Positions 1 to 9,047 of a DNA stretch of 34,135 nt are shown piece by piece. Source of the stretch: Caulochytrium protostelioides (Eukaryota; Chytridiomycota; Caulochytriomycetes; Caulochytriales; Caulochytriaceae). Position numbers and translations under genes: made by a program. The notes beneath the pieces are model-generated. The model worked only from the letters and a program-made list of their open reading frames with translations, did no database searches and was not told the origin of the DNA. Numbering within the stretch: the first letter of the stretch is position 1; the number at the start of each line of letters is the position of its first letter. Location of the stretch: positions 1-34,135 of the forward strand of contig ML014305.1 in assembly GCA_003615045.1 (NCBI GenBank). Reading direction: 5' to 3'.

Positions 1-212
1 TTTCGCGCCGGCCTACTCTTATAGAGAGAGCAAGACGCTGACGCTGATGGCTCGGGAGCGCCATCGCGGAGACAACTCTGGGCCTAGGAGGCGTTTCGAA
101 GGCCAAGACTTGCTTCCCATGTATCGGCGCATCGGCCATGCCCTGCCGCCACGGGCAGTCGACCCGCGCCGCCGCCCCTGATCACTCAGACGGCAAAGAT
201 CCCCCTCACCAA

Positions 213-272
213 GACGCCACACAAGCTGCCGGCGACGCCACACGAGCTGCCGGCGACGCCACACGAGCTGCC
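213..272. repeat. 21-bp tandem repeat, about 2.9 copies
   Basis: A 21-base unit beginning GACGCCACAC recurs at 213-233, 234-254 and 255-272. The first copy differs from the second by one base (ACAAGC versus ACGAGC). The period is a multiple of three, but no convincing protein is read through it. I see nothing else functional between 1 and about 730. Confidence 0.85.
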
Positions 273-734
273 ACGATACCGCGGCCTGGCGGACGAAGCA
301 ACCCGCGTTCTCGCAGCTCAATCGACCTGAGAGGGGGATGGAGGGGACGCGGGATGCCGAGTATCGAAGCAGCGAACCGGTCGCATCCGGCGCACGCACG
401 CAGGGACGGAGGCACGTCTGTTCATACGCCCGCCGAATCAGCCGACAACGAATGAAGAACGACCGCTGGCCCCCCAGCGTTGAAAATTCTCTTAAGCGTC
501 CCTCCCCACTACTTCCCTCTCCTCCTCGGCACGGACAGGGTCTCCAGAAGTGGACTCCAGGTCTGCGGATGGATCGCAATGAAACCACTGGTCTGTCTGG
601 ATGTGATGTTTAATCGATCATCGGCTACCGTGACATGGTTTTAGAGATGGCTGCCGGTCCGGTGAGGCAACCCAGCACGAACCCGACGGTCCCCGGGGAA
701 TCCTTCAGGAGGCAGTCCGCAGTCGGTTGAGCAC

Positions 735-964
735 CGGATGGGCTTACCGACCACGGACTGCTACCCGCCTTGCTCCGCGACGCTGCACAGCATCGCCGGG
801 CGAATATGCGAAGCAGCGTCGAACATATTCTCTTAAAGAACGTGCAGGCCCAGCCTCCCTGGCCCAACTCGCATACCATCCTGTCCATGGCGCTCCCCAG
901 GGGGCCCCACAGAGGCAATACGCATTAAGCTTATTGTCGGATGAGCTTGCCGACCACGGGTTGC
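735..964. repeat. Pair of diverged 27-bp direct repeats
   Basis: Positions 735-761 and 938-964 share a 27-base segment starting CGGATG and ending TGC with 23 identities. All four differences are transitions. The second copy lies just downstream (minus-strand sense) of the Fanzor-like relic, so the pair may be old element-derived sequence. Confidence 0.6.
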
Positions 965-1456
965 AATGAGACTTATGGGAATGCGGCACAACGCCTTCGG
1001 TCCGACCCGTGAGGCCAGACAGCGTCGGAAGTTCAACGCAGCATTGAGACCGCAGTTCATAAAATTGCCGTTGGTGGCTTCACACCACAGTAAACCTCGA
1101 CCCACGGTTCCCTGGTGCCAGCGTTGCTCGAGTTTCAGGATGACATCCGTCTGCGTATACCCCCGGGTCCTGCGGATCCGGTTGACCGGCTGGGCAGGAG
1201 GGGCGCCCGCCCGGGTCGCACGAGCAATCGGCACGGCCCTCAGATCTCACGGTTTCGCTTTGGTCAGGATCTGATCCGTTGCGGCATGCACATGGGTCGT
1301 CCGGAACTCGTCGACCAGGGTGTTGCGGAACCGCTGGGCGCATGCCTTGAACGCCTGAGCTGTTAAAACGGAGATCTCGCCCTTGATTCACGAACAAAGC
1401 AGCCGCCGGCGATCCTGGCCAATCAATACAACGGAAATAGAAGCGAACTTTCCACA
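833..1456 (-). pseudogene. Decayed Fanzor/TnpB-like transposon nuclease, C-terminal part
   Basis: One minus-strand frame runs from about 1456 down to 833 and is broken by two in-frame TGA codons (1390-1388 and 1249-1247). Between the stops it reads a stretch containing VDEFRTT (1315-1295), which resembles the VDEFRTS block before the zinc ribbon of eukaryotic TnpB homologues (Fanzor). Further on, in the same frame, it reads NGNFMNCGLNAALNFRRCL (about 1069-1019), matching the family's final RuvC motif, usually NRD-x-NAA-x-NI. Here Arg-Asp is Cys-Gly, so the catalytic Asp is lost; each codon differs from an NRD codon by one transition. The zinc-ribbon cysteines between the motifs are also mostly gone. 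I could not find the N-terminal half, and no terminal repeats are visible. The assignment rests on motif recognition, not a database match. Confidence 0.5.
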
Positions 1457-2220
1457 TTCAATCTCCCTTTCCGGTCATCCTCCATCGTGATGTGGCCTGT
1501 TGATCGGTCGGTGCCGCTGGTGGTACAGTGTAGGCATAAACTTAGATGGGCTAGCAGCGGCAGCGGGAAGGAGATAAAAGGGGGCCGGCGGAAACATCGT
1601 ATGGTGAAGCAGCAATGGAGGTACAGGTAGACAAACACGCTTAGCGCTGTATGGCCATGGGAGAAACCGTGGTCCTTCTTCCAACGAACGCGGTTGGAGT
1701 AACGGAGGCGGAAAGGATGTGATAAAGAAGGTAGTGACACGAGAAAGAGAAGGAAAAAGAGAGAAGGAAAGGGAACCAGCGGAACGGATCGTCGCGAAAG
1801 GACGCGGATCAATGCAGCAACCATCGCGTCATGCTCGCCGGGCGAAGCAACGACAGAACGAAGCGCTAGGCGGCCCTCCATGCTGATTCAGTCAGACATT
1901 CCAACGCCCGACCACTCAGCTGGGATTTCCTCCAGCCAGGCCGTTCGCGAAAGCCAACGACCGATCACGCCCGTCGAAACGAAGATGAGATCGCTGCGAG
2001 ATCCCCAGGTGCGATAGACACAGGACAGAACGTCATGCATTCGTCCCGAGAGACGATAGCGTGCCCGCTCCCAGCCAGGCGCAATGGACAGGGTATGAGG
2101 TGGGACCATGGTGAAGAAAAAAAGCAAAGTTTCCAAACATATGCACGCTTTTCATCGCGGCAAGATGATGAGGAACCGGTCAATTCGGCCGCGGCTGACC
2201 TGACCGTATCTTTTTTTTCT
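1457..2220. other. Gene-free interval with a polypurine tract, 3' of histone H1
   Basis: No gene is supported here. A purine-rich run of GA/GGAAA elements lies at about 1737-1775. The minus strand at 2136-1888 has an 82-codon open frame that reads like diverged protein, but nothing in it is recognisable. Immediately after the H1 stop the minus strand has an A-rich run (2220-2209), which could belong to the H1 3' UTR. Confidence 0.5.
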
Positions 2221-3769
2221 TTACTTGGCAGGCGCCTTCTCGACCTTGTCGGCCTTCTTCGCTGCGGGCTTCTTCGGAGCCTTGGGCTTGGTCACAGCAC
2301 CGGCGGCAGCAGCCTTAGCGGCCTTGGGCTTGGCGGCCTTGGGCTTGGTCGCCTTGGCGCCCGCCTTCGGCTTAGCGGCCTTAGCACCAACCTTGGCGGT
2401 GGCAACGGCCTTCGGGCTCTTAGGGGCCTTCTTGACGGCACCGGCGCCAGAAGCCTTAGCGGCCTTGGGCTTGGCAGCCTTGACGGTCTTCTTGGCGGGA
2501 GCCTTCTCGGCAGCCTTCCTGACCTTCTTGACAGCGGTCTTCTTAGCCGTCGCCTCAGTCTTGGCAGCGTCCGACAGCTTATACCGTGGGGACGCCGGCA
2601 CGGGCTTCACAAACGAGCCATCGGCCTCGCCGGCCTTCAGGGTCTTGGCGAGGTGCTGGTCCACCGAGTTCTCGTTGGTCGCGGGGAACGTCGCAAGAAT
2701 GTACTTCTTGATGGACGCACGCGAGGGGCCCTTGCGGTCCTTCTAATTTCACGGCAACCGTGATATGCCATCGAGGGGGCGACGCGCATCGTTGATTCGA
2801 TGTACGCGAGTCAAAGCCAGCACAGCGCGATACAGGGACGGGCAGTCGTTTTGAATGACCGTTTTGTAGCCGTTCGATGGTGTTTGTGTGGCGTGGCCAT
2901 CATCCGGCGGGAAAAAAAACAATAACAGAGGAAAAGTGAGAATTGGGTCACGTTCGATCATTGCTTCGGCACGAGAAGTAGGGGCACGGATGCAGAAACT
3001 TCGACATAGCCTCCATCGGGCTTCTTTGTATTCACGGCTTGGTGGCTGGCGACTGGTTGCCGTAGCCTCCCGCGGCTTGGCGCAAGGCTCCCTGCTATAC
3101 GACAGGATGTTAATGTCGGTCTGACGGAACATTCAACAGAGACGATCGATATCGCATCAGCACAGATCATCCGAATACAAAGGCGTCGGGACCTTTCATC
3201 GGGTATGATCTCCGTATCGACCATTCAAGCTGCGTTCTGTGCCCGCAGCCACGTCGCGCGGGCTGGGTAGCAAGAGAAAAGAAAAAAAAGTGGCGGCACG
3301 CCATGTCGGCTTTTTTTAACTAGGCTCCAAGCATGGCAGCCACAGGTTGACGCGCGCATCGATATGTGGTCAAAGCGTCGTAAGGCGGCGAAACGCCATG
3401 TTTCCGCCCCTTTTCGGAAACAGAAACAAGCTTCGACGTGAAGCTGTCTCGCGCGCCTGACACTTCACACGATCAAGCAAAACAGGGACCTCTTCATTTG
3501 AAAATAGAAGCGGCTATTGCGACCGGATATCGGAGATCACGCGCAGGGATCGCAACCGCCGCGCGACCAAGACCGGCTAGAGATATGGGCAGACGCGGCC
3601 GAGTGGAGAGATCGAGCGGTGGAGAGGACTGGCTAGGACCGCCGTGGCAAGGTCATGAATGCGTTTGAGGACTTACGACGTTAAGCAAGGCCTCGACGAC
3701 CATCTGCTTGTAAGTGAGAGACTTCGGGGCCGCCGAGGCGGGGGCGGGGGCGGCGACAGCGGTAGACAT
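2221..3769 (-). CDS. Linker histone H1, two exons
   Basis: Exons are 3769-3677 (93 nt, 31 codons) and 2742-2221 (522 nt), joined by a phase-0 intron with donor GTAAGT at 3676 and acceptor TTAG ending at 2743. The product is 204 residues. Residues about 17-95 form the winged-helix H1/H5 domain that binds the nucleosome dyad and linker DNA. It opens with SLTYKQMVVEALLNV, and across the splice junction reads KDRKGPSRASIKKYI, a very typical H1 helix. Residues about 100-204 are a Lys/Ala/Pro tail with repeated KPKAAK-like units that neutralise linker DNA. The start is the first ATG, giving a short MSTAVAAPAPAS leader. The split domain becomes continuous only after splicing, which strongly supports the model. 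It is a single H1-like gene with no core histone next to it. Confidence 0.93.
2743..3676 (-). other. 934-bp intron of histone H1
   Basis: Donor GTAAGT (3676-3671) and acceptor TTAG (2746-2743) bracket a long phase-0 intron that interrupts the globular domain. Open frames inside it are short and unlike proteins. I looked for snoRNA boxes and a tRNA and found none that hold up. The intron has lower GC and more homopolymer runs than its surroundings, for example AAAAGAAAAAAAAG at about 3277-3290. Confidence 0.85.
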
Positions 3770-5030
3770 GGCGGCGAATGGTAGCGATCGAGGGCTGGGT
3801 AAAAAGATTGGGGTATGAAGCACAAGGCGAACACTGTGAGCGGGAACGGAGGTGCTTGTGCGCGTCAGGTTAGGTGGGCACACGCCTGATGTGAAAACCG
3901 GTATAGTTGGTATGGCCGAAATAGAGGGAAGCCCGGATGAATCCCGACGCCGAAAAGCCAAGGCGAACGCGTATAATCGGTCACACGGTGACAGCTGCGT
4001 GTTGCGACACGAGTAATGGAGACGAGAAAAAAAGCAAAAGCAAAAGTCAAACCTCCCGTGAGTCGAAGCTACCGCATGTCCATCACGCTCCCGACACCTC
4101 CATCCTGGTGGAGCGACCGCGGCCTACCTGTCCCGACGGACGAGCGAACGCACGGACGCACGCTCGAGCGGACGGACAAGCGAGCGTGCGAGCGCACGAG
4201 CGGGCTGCCCCGCTCGGCTCGCTCCTCACGCTCCCCCTCATCGCTCGGCGGCCGTGCGCACCAACCCATCGGACCCATCCCCGATAGGCCACGCCTGGTT
4301 CACAAGCATCGCCCTACCGCGCCTCGGCCCGGCGTGCCGAGCCAGGCCGTGTCCCGCTATCGCAGAGACGAGCCGTCCCCCGGCCCCGCCATCGTTTGGT
4401 GCGATGACTGCGGGCCATGGGGCCAGCGCCCGGGAGGGGGTGGGGGCTGGGGGCTGGTGCGCGAGGGGATTGGGGTGGAGCATGAGCCATCGGGCCGCCT
4501 GGACTGCCATCCAAATTGTGGCGCGTTCACCGCGACCCAACGGCGTCTGTTCATGTGCCTGGCGTGCTGGAACGACCAGAGATGGTGGCGAGTGCTTGCG
4601 CCCACGTCCATGCCCATGTTCAAGCGACCTCGTCATGCAGAGCGAAGGTGGTGCTCGTTCAATTGAGTCCGAGCCATAGCAGGAGCGCGATCTCGCGCAA
4701 AGAGTGGTAGCGCTCCGCCGTCCTACTGATGATCCGGTTGGCGCAACGTTTGACCATCGCGGACAACGCTGATAGCGGGCTCGTCGACAGGACGCAACCA
4801 TCCAACTATCGGCTATCTGCCATGCGCCGCATTGTGGCCGAATCCAGAGGCGAGCGCGTCGAGCAAGAAGGAGAGCCCTGTCATGCAGAGCAGACGCGGC
4901 AGAGACATCGACAGCACAAGGCTTGCCGGGCATCGGCCGCCTACGGGCAAGGTTACTAGCGCGGCTGGGAGGCGAGTGCCCCCAGAGACCGCCAGCCGTC
5001 TGGTTCCACGCCCGTGTCGGTCGCTTGAAG

Positions 5031-5083
5031 CGCGGCGCGGCGCGGCGCGGCAACGCGCGCCGCATCGCATCGCATCGCATCGC
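5031..5083. repeat. Pentanucleotide microsatellites (CGCGG)n and (CGCAT)n
   Basis: Four CGCGG units (5031-5050) are followed, after a short spacer, by four CGCAT units plus CGC (5061-5083). The CGCAT motif recurs at 20793-20825. Confidence 0.9.
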
Positions 5084-5486
5084 TTTGCAATGGGGGGCTG
5101 ACGCGTAACGCGCCCGTCCCAAGCCTTGCCGTGCGCGGAGGCAGGACTGGCCCATGGCCGGTGACTCAGGGGCCCGCCGTCTCCGCGTCTCGTGAAACGC
5201 GGGTCGCGGCCTACGGGGGCATGCAGCGAGTGCTGACGGAGACAACAGCGCAGCGAGCGCCGTCGCCGATGCCGACGCCGTGCTGACGCGCTCGGACAGG
5301 AATGTCGGCCGACGGCGGGTCTGGCACCAGACAGCGATAGGTTCACCCCTGCGATGCGATCACCGGCACACGGGCGCGAACGCGTCATCCAACGACGCCG
5401 CGCCGTGAGGCGAAGCCAAGCCACGGCATGGGCCGATTGTCTCGCGCCGACCGAATCGCTTACGCGACGCGACGCGGGTCAAAGAG

Positions 5487-5810
5487 TCAGGTCGAGACGG
5501 GTCTGCACGGCGCGCCGTGAGCCACCGCCTGAGGCCTGCCGACCCGAGCATGGTGCCGTGTCACGAGCTGGCGCGGGGCGGCACTGCAGGAAGGCCAGAC
5601 GAGGCGTGCATGCTTGCTCTTTTTCGTTTTGTCTTTCTCGCTTGTTTCGGGCGGCGCGTCGGTGGTCATCACTGGCGCAGCGGCAGTGGCGGAGGTGATG
5701 CTTGGACAACGGTCCTTGGCGGTCGTGGTCACGCGTGGCGAGGCGGAGTCGCTTTCCTTTTTTTCCCGAGCACCCGCATGAATAGAGGCGGCTTGGGCAG
5801 CTTGGGCCAT
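5487..5810 (-). CDS. Doubtful small Lys/Ala/Thr-rich ORF
   Basis: This is an ATG-initiated frame of 107 codons. Its first 70 residues are hydrophilic and protein-like (MAQAAQAASIHAGAREKKES at the start, then a Lys-rich KDKTKKSKHA segment), and the rest is Arg-rich and typical of noise. A plausible 3' splice site (CCACCTACAG, ending about 24 bases upstream of the ATG) and a GTAAGT donor at 6092-6087 could make it a downstream exon of a spliced minus-strand gene. No domain is recognised and the call could easily be wrong. Confidence 0.18.
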   Translation of the reverse strand: MAQAAQAASIHAGAREKKESDSASPRVTTTAKDRCPSITSATAAAPVMTTDAPPETSEKDKTKKSKHARLVWPSCSAAPRQLVTRHHARVGRPQAVAHGAPCRPVST

Positions 5811-6224
5811 ATTGATGCAGGTTCGCGTGGCTGTAGGTGGCACGCCAGCCAGCCTCGCGGCGAACGGGGGCGCCACCAAACGCACGCCCTCCCGACGGCC
5901 GTTGACTCGGTCCCCAGGACCCGAGTGTGTGTGCCCAAACGCAGGTGGTCCAGACACCCGGTTAAGGCCGGCGCCAGGTGTGCGCGGTGATCCAAACCTG
6001 AGGGAGGACGCGACGATGACGGGGAGTCCAGCAGCCCGCTGGCCGTGGCGCCTCTGGTCCGAGGAGGGCGGAGAGATTCGGGATCAACTTACGTGATGAA
6101 CGGTCGGGCGTCGCGGTGCGTTTGGATGGCGGAGGCTGACGATGAGACTCCAGACGGCTTCAAGCACTGTATAGGCGGAAGCCGTAGGCGTCGAGGGCGA
6201 ATATCATTGATGGAGAGAGCGACG

Positions 6225-6234
6225 TATATAAATA
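6225..6234. promoter_or_regulatory. TATATAAATA motif, probably 3' processing element of the RING gene
   Basis: An AT-rich TATATAAATA stands out in GC-rich DNA, about 270 bases past the RING stop codon. Read on the minus strand it is TATTTATATA, like the UA-rich efficiency elements of fungal polyadenylation sites. On the plus strand it would be a good TATA box, but no plus-strand gene follows. The processing-element reading is inference. Confidence 0.3.
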
Positions 6235-6501
6235 CAATGAGTTGGTGTTCGCCGCGGCTTGATTCTCGCCACCCGCGTCGACATGGATGAATGATGGTGT
6301 TTGGGTGATGTCGTGGGGATAAACCGGCCTGGTCAAATCGGAGCATGATGTACCCGTCGCATCGAGGCGTGACGTGACCGGACTCCAATTGGTGACGTCA
6401 TGCCGATCGAGGTCTGGATCCAGGACCGCGGCCGCACACGGATTCGCGCCGCTGAGCCTGCTGCCGCGGTCATGCTCCGTGCGCGTCTGAGCCACCGCCG
6501 C

Positions 6502-8072
6502 TCATCCATACATGCCCGAGTCATCGTCCTCTTCTTCCGCGTCCACCGGACCATGCGGTTCAGCCGAAAAATGTCGCAGCGGGTCGGTCTCGGCGGGTCC
6601 CTGGTTCGTAGGCCTGGGTCCCACGTGGCGCGTGGCGAGCTGGTCCCAGGCGCGCCGCACCAGCGCGTCCCATGCGCTGCCGGCAAATGGGTCGTCTGCC
6701 GGCAACGGGTCGCCGCGCCGCAGGGCCGCGACAGCCTCGGAGGTCTGCGCGGCCTCGGGCGAGGCGCAGTACGTATACGACTGCCGCCCGCCCGTCGCTG
6801 CGGGTTCCCGGAGGGCCCGCGCGTCTTGCTGATCTGCCAAGCCGGGCGAGGCGGGCAAGGCAGAGTCCTGCGGCACATCCTGCTGCCGGCAAAGCCGAGC
6901 CGTCGCGCGTCGGACTTCGCCGAGCGAGCGCTCGGCGCCCGCTTCGGACGACCATTCCCGCTCGACGTGGCTGATGAAGCCGCGGAGCGCCTCGACGCGG
7001 GACCGGAAGGCATCGTAGCGCTCGGTCCGTGGATGGTCGGTCGGCAGGCGGCAGCGGCAGGCAGGACACGTAGATGCTGCACGTAGCCACGGCAGCAAGC
7101 ACGTGCGATGAAAGAGGTGGCCGCAGGGCAGCGAGGTCGGGCACGCGTCCTCGTCCTCGTCCTCGTCCTCATCTTCTCGGCGTGAAGCTGTACTTGTTGT
7201 GGCTGCTGCTGCCGCTGCTGGCGAATCGCTTGGCGAGGCTACGGACGACGAGGCAAAGGCGCCAACGCAGATGGGACAGCCATCACGGGCCGGTTCGGCC
7301 GCCAGCTGGTCCGGACGTAGCCGCCAGCGCGGCAGCCGCGCGATGAAGTGCGGGTCGGTCGGTCGCACGCGTTTCAGATCGATGCGCTCGCGGGTCTGGG
7401 TGCCCCGGCGGATGCCCGCGTCCGGCGCCACAAACGGCTGCACGCCGGGACGGCCTTCGGCCAGACCGAGCAGGCCCACGAGCGGTACATAAGTGCTGAG
7501 GCCGACGCCCTCCAAGTCCAGAAGTCGGCCCATCAGTTGCGTGAAACTCGCGTCGCCATCCGCGCCCTCGGCGTCAGCATCGGGATCCTGGCCGTCCGCG
7601 CGAGCCCGCGCCAGCTGCATGCTCAGCAGATCGAGCAGTCGTAGCTGCGCCGGCGTATGTGGACGCGCCGAGTCGCCTCGGAGGGACTGGAAGAAGGCTA
7701 CCGCGGCCTGCACGGGATCGCTCGCGGGCGGCGTGGCGGCGGCGGCGGGGGCGGCGGCGGCGGTCTCAAAGAAGGCCGTCATGTCCGGGTTGGTTGGCGG
7801 GTGGGCGGGCATGGTTGCAGACGAGGATGCGGACGCCGGCACGCCAGCTGTCGCGGCGTCCGGCACGGCGGCGGGCTCACGGCGCGCCTGCGTCGCATGC
7901 TCCTCTACAGAACAGGGATGCGCAACACATGAAAGGGCCACAAGCAGGTCAGACGGGTCAGTCACGAGGGGCCGCGTCGCAGGGCCACGGGTCCGGTTGG
8001 CGGACGCGACGGCGGCGAGCCCATCAGACGGCGGGTCTCCCAGCGAAAAACGTTACCGTGATACGAAGCCAT
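6502..8072 (-). CDS. RING-H2 finger protein, probable E3 ubiquitin ligase
   Basis: Exons are 8072-8057 (ATG plus 13 nt) and 7904-6502, with a 152-bp phase-1 intron (donor GTAACG, acceptor TTCTGTAG). The product is 472 residues beginning MASYHEEHATQ. The downstream frame has no in-frame ATG before residue 37, so the spliced start is favoured. A C3H2C3 RING uses C215, C218, C266, H268, H271, C274, C285 and C288, with CPIC, LPCGHLFH, CLLPWL and CPAC motifs; such RINGs recruit E2 and transfer ubiquitin. The layout, with a long N-terminal region, a central RING and a disordered tail, recalls RNF115/RNF126-type or Praja-type cytosolic ligases. I see no N-terminal zinc finger and no membrane helix. 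The spacing between the second and third ligands is 47 residues, stretched by an Ala/Ser run and an (Glu-Asp)5 tract. The C-terminus is acidic (DAEEEDDDSGMYG). Substrates are unknown. Confidence 0.85.
7905..8056 (-). other. 152-bp first intron of the RING gene
   Basis: Donor GTAACG at 8056-8051 follows CAC-G, and acceptor CTGTTCTGTAG ends at 7905. TGACTGACC and CTGACC about 50-60 bases upstream of the acceptor are candidate branch sites. Splicing joins G to AG, giving Glu6. The donor is not the ideal GTAAGT, so transcript support would matter. Confidence 0.65.
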
Positions 8073-9047
8073 GGCCACCAATGGCCGAGGGCCAGCTACT
8101 GGGGCGGTCGTCAGCGAGCGGCCGTCAGGCGGGGGCGGTGGTCGTAACTGCCGTCCTCGTCACCGGCCGTGATGACCGTTGTCGTCAGGTGTCGCGAATG
8201 CCGCGATCGTCGGGGTTCTCGCTGGATCACAGGATAGTCGGGATGGCGATCGGCTGTCGCGGGAAGGGGTCTCGGTTCAGGCACGACAGACTCGCAAGAC
8301 GGACGTCGACCGAGCGAATGCAAGCTCGACCACGTGCTGCGTGGATGCACCTTCACACTGTTCACCCGACACTATGGCGGATCTGCCTCTCGTCTGTAGC
8401 TACGGATGTGACGCGATGGGGTGGTCGCAGGGCAGGTCGAAGGTGTGGCAGGCAGGGCTCTCTCCGGGTTGCCCGTCCGACTGACCCCCGCCCCCGGCGC
8501 CGGGGCTCAGCCGTCAGCTTGAGGCTGGCCGAGCAGAGCAGATTCGATCCCGTTCCGATGATGGAACCCCGCCGTCGAGGATGTGTTCCGTTGATCACGC
8601 CCTTCGAGTCACAACGGGTCCGACGCAGCCATCTTCCTTTCGCTCGTAACACACTCGTGTGATGATTCATTTGTCTGTGTCACACGTCTCCTCTGACAAG
8701 CATGCGTGGAGGCCTTGCAGAGTCTTGCTCCGGACAAAGGCCACGTCGTCAGCTGAATGCTGACTCGAAAGCAGTACTCTGGGTCAGCCGGCATCCAAGC
8801 CGCCCCAAAGCAGTTAGAGACCTGGCAGCGCGGTCTCAAGAAGTCGCTACAGCGGCTGTCCCAGGTGAGCTCCAAGGGCCCAGCGCTCACCGCGCACCAC
8901 CGCTTCCTCGAAGTGTGCCTCGCCACGTACGAGCCGCCTCTGTGGGACGCGCCTCTGCCTCTGTGGGGAACCCATGAGAAACACCATGGAGGGGATGGTG
9001 TTCGCGTTGGGTAAGCAAGGGTCTGTATCGATGAGCACGTATGCTCA
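8073..9047. other. Intergenic region, RING promoter side
   Basis: This lies between two minus-strand genes and should contain the RING promoter and the 3' end of the upstream gene. I see a short GC palindrome (CCCCGGCGCCGGGG, about 8493-8506) and a small imperfect direct repeat of GCCTCTGTGGG at about 8936-8968. No gene is supported; the frames here are extensions or antisense shadows of neighbours. Confidence 0.5.

Larger units (their letters stand above)
3770..6501. other. Intergenic region between H1 and the RING gene
   Basis: The first few hundred bases should hold the H1 promoter (minus strand). A purine run with AGCAAAAGCAAAAG-like repeats at about 4024-4050 may be nucleosome-excluding. 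A degenerate GAGC/GCAC-rich stretch covers 4140-4210. CGCGG and CGCAT pentamer repeats lie at 5031-5083 and a shorter ACGCG run at 5463-5476. A good GTAAGT donor faces the minus strand at 6092-6087, but I could not connect it to a convincing gene. Confidence 0.5.

Noticed and set aside
1423-1881. 152-codon minus-strand frame overlapping the nuclease relic
   Set aside because: It is Leu/Ser/Phe/Pro-rich because it reads the complement of a polypurine tract. It is in a different frame from the Fanzor-like motifs.
2743-3676. snoRNA inside the H1 intron
   Set aside because: One GATGATG on the minus strand resembles a C box but lacks the final A, and no D box with flanking stem was found.
4238-5245. 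335-codon minus-strand frame between H1 and the RING gene
   Set aside because: It is Arg/Ala/Pro-rich with a pentamer repeat inside. The start is not supported and nothing in it is recognisable.
6400-7086. Plus-strand ORF of 228 codons beginning shortly after the TATATAAATA motif
   Set aside because: It is fully antisense to the RING-H2 coding exon and Arg/Gly-rich, so it is a shadow frame; the motif is better explained as a minus-strand 3' element.
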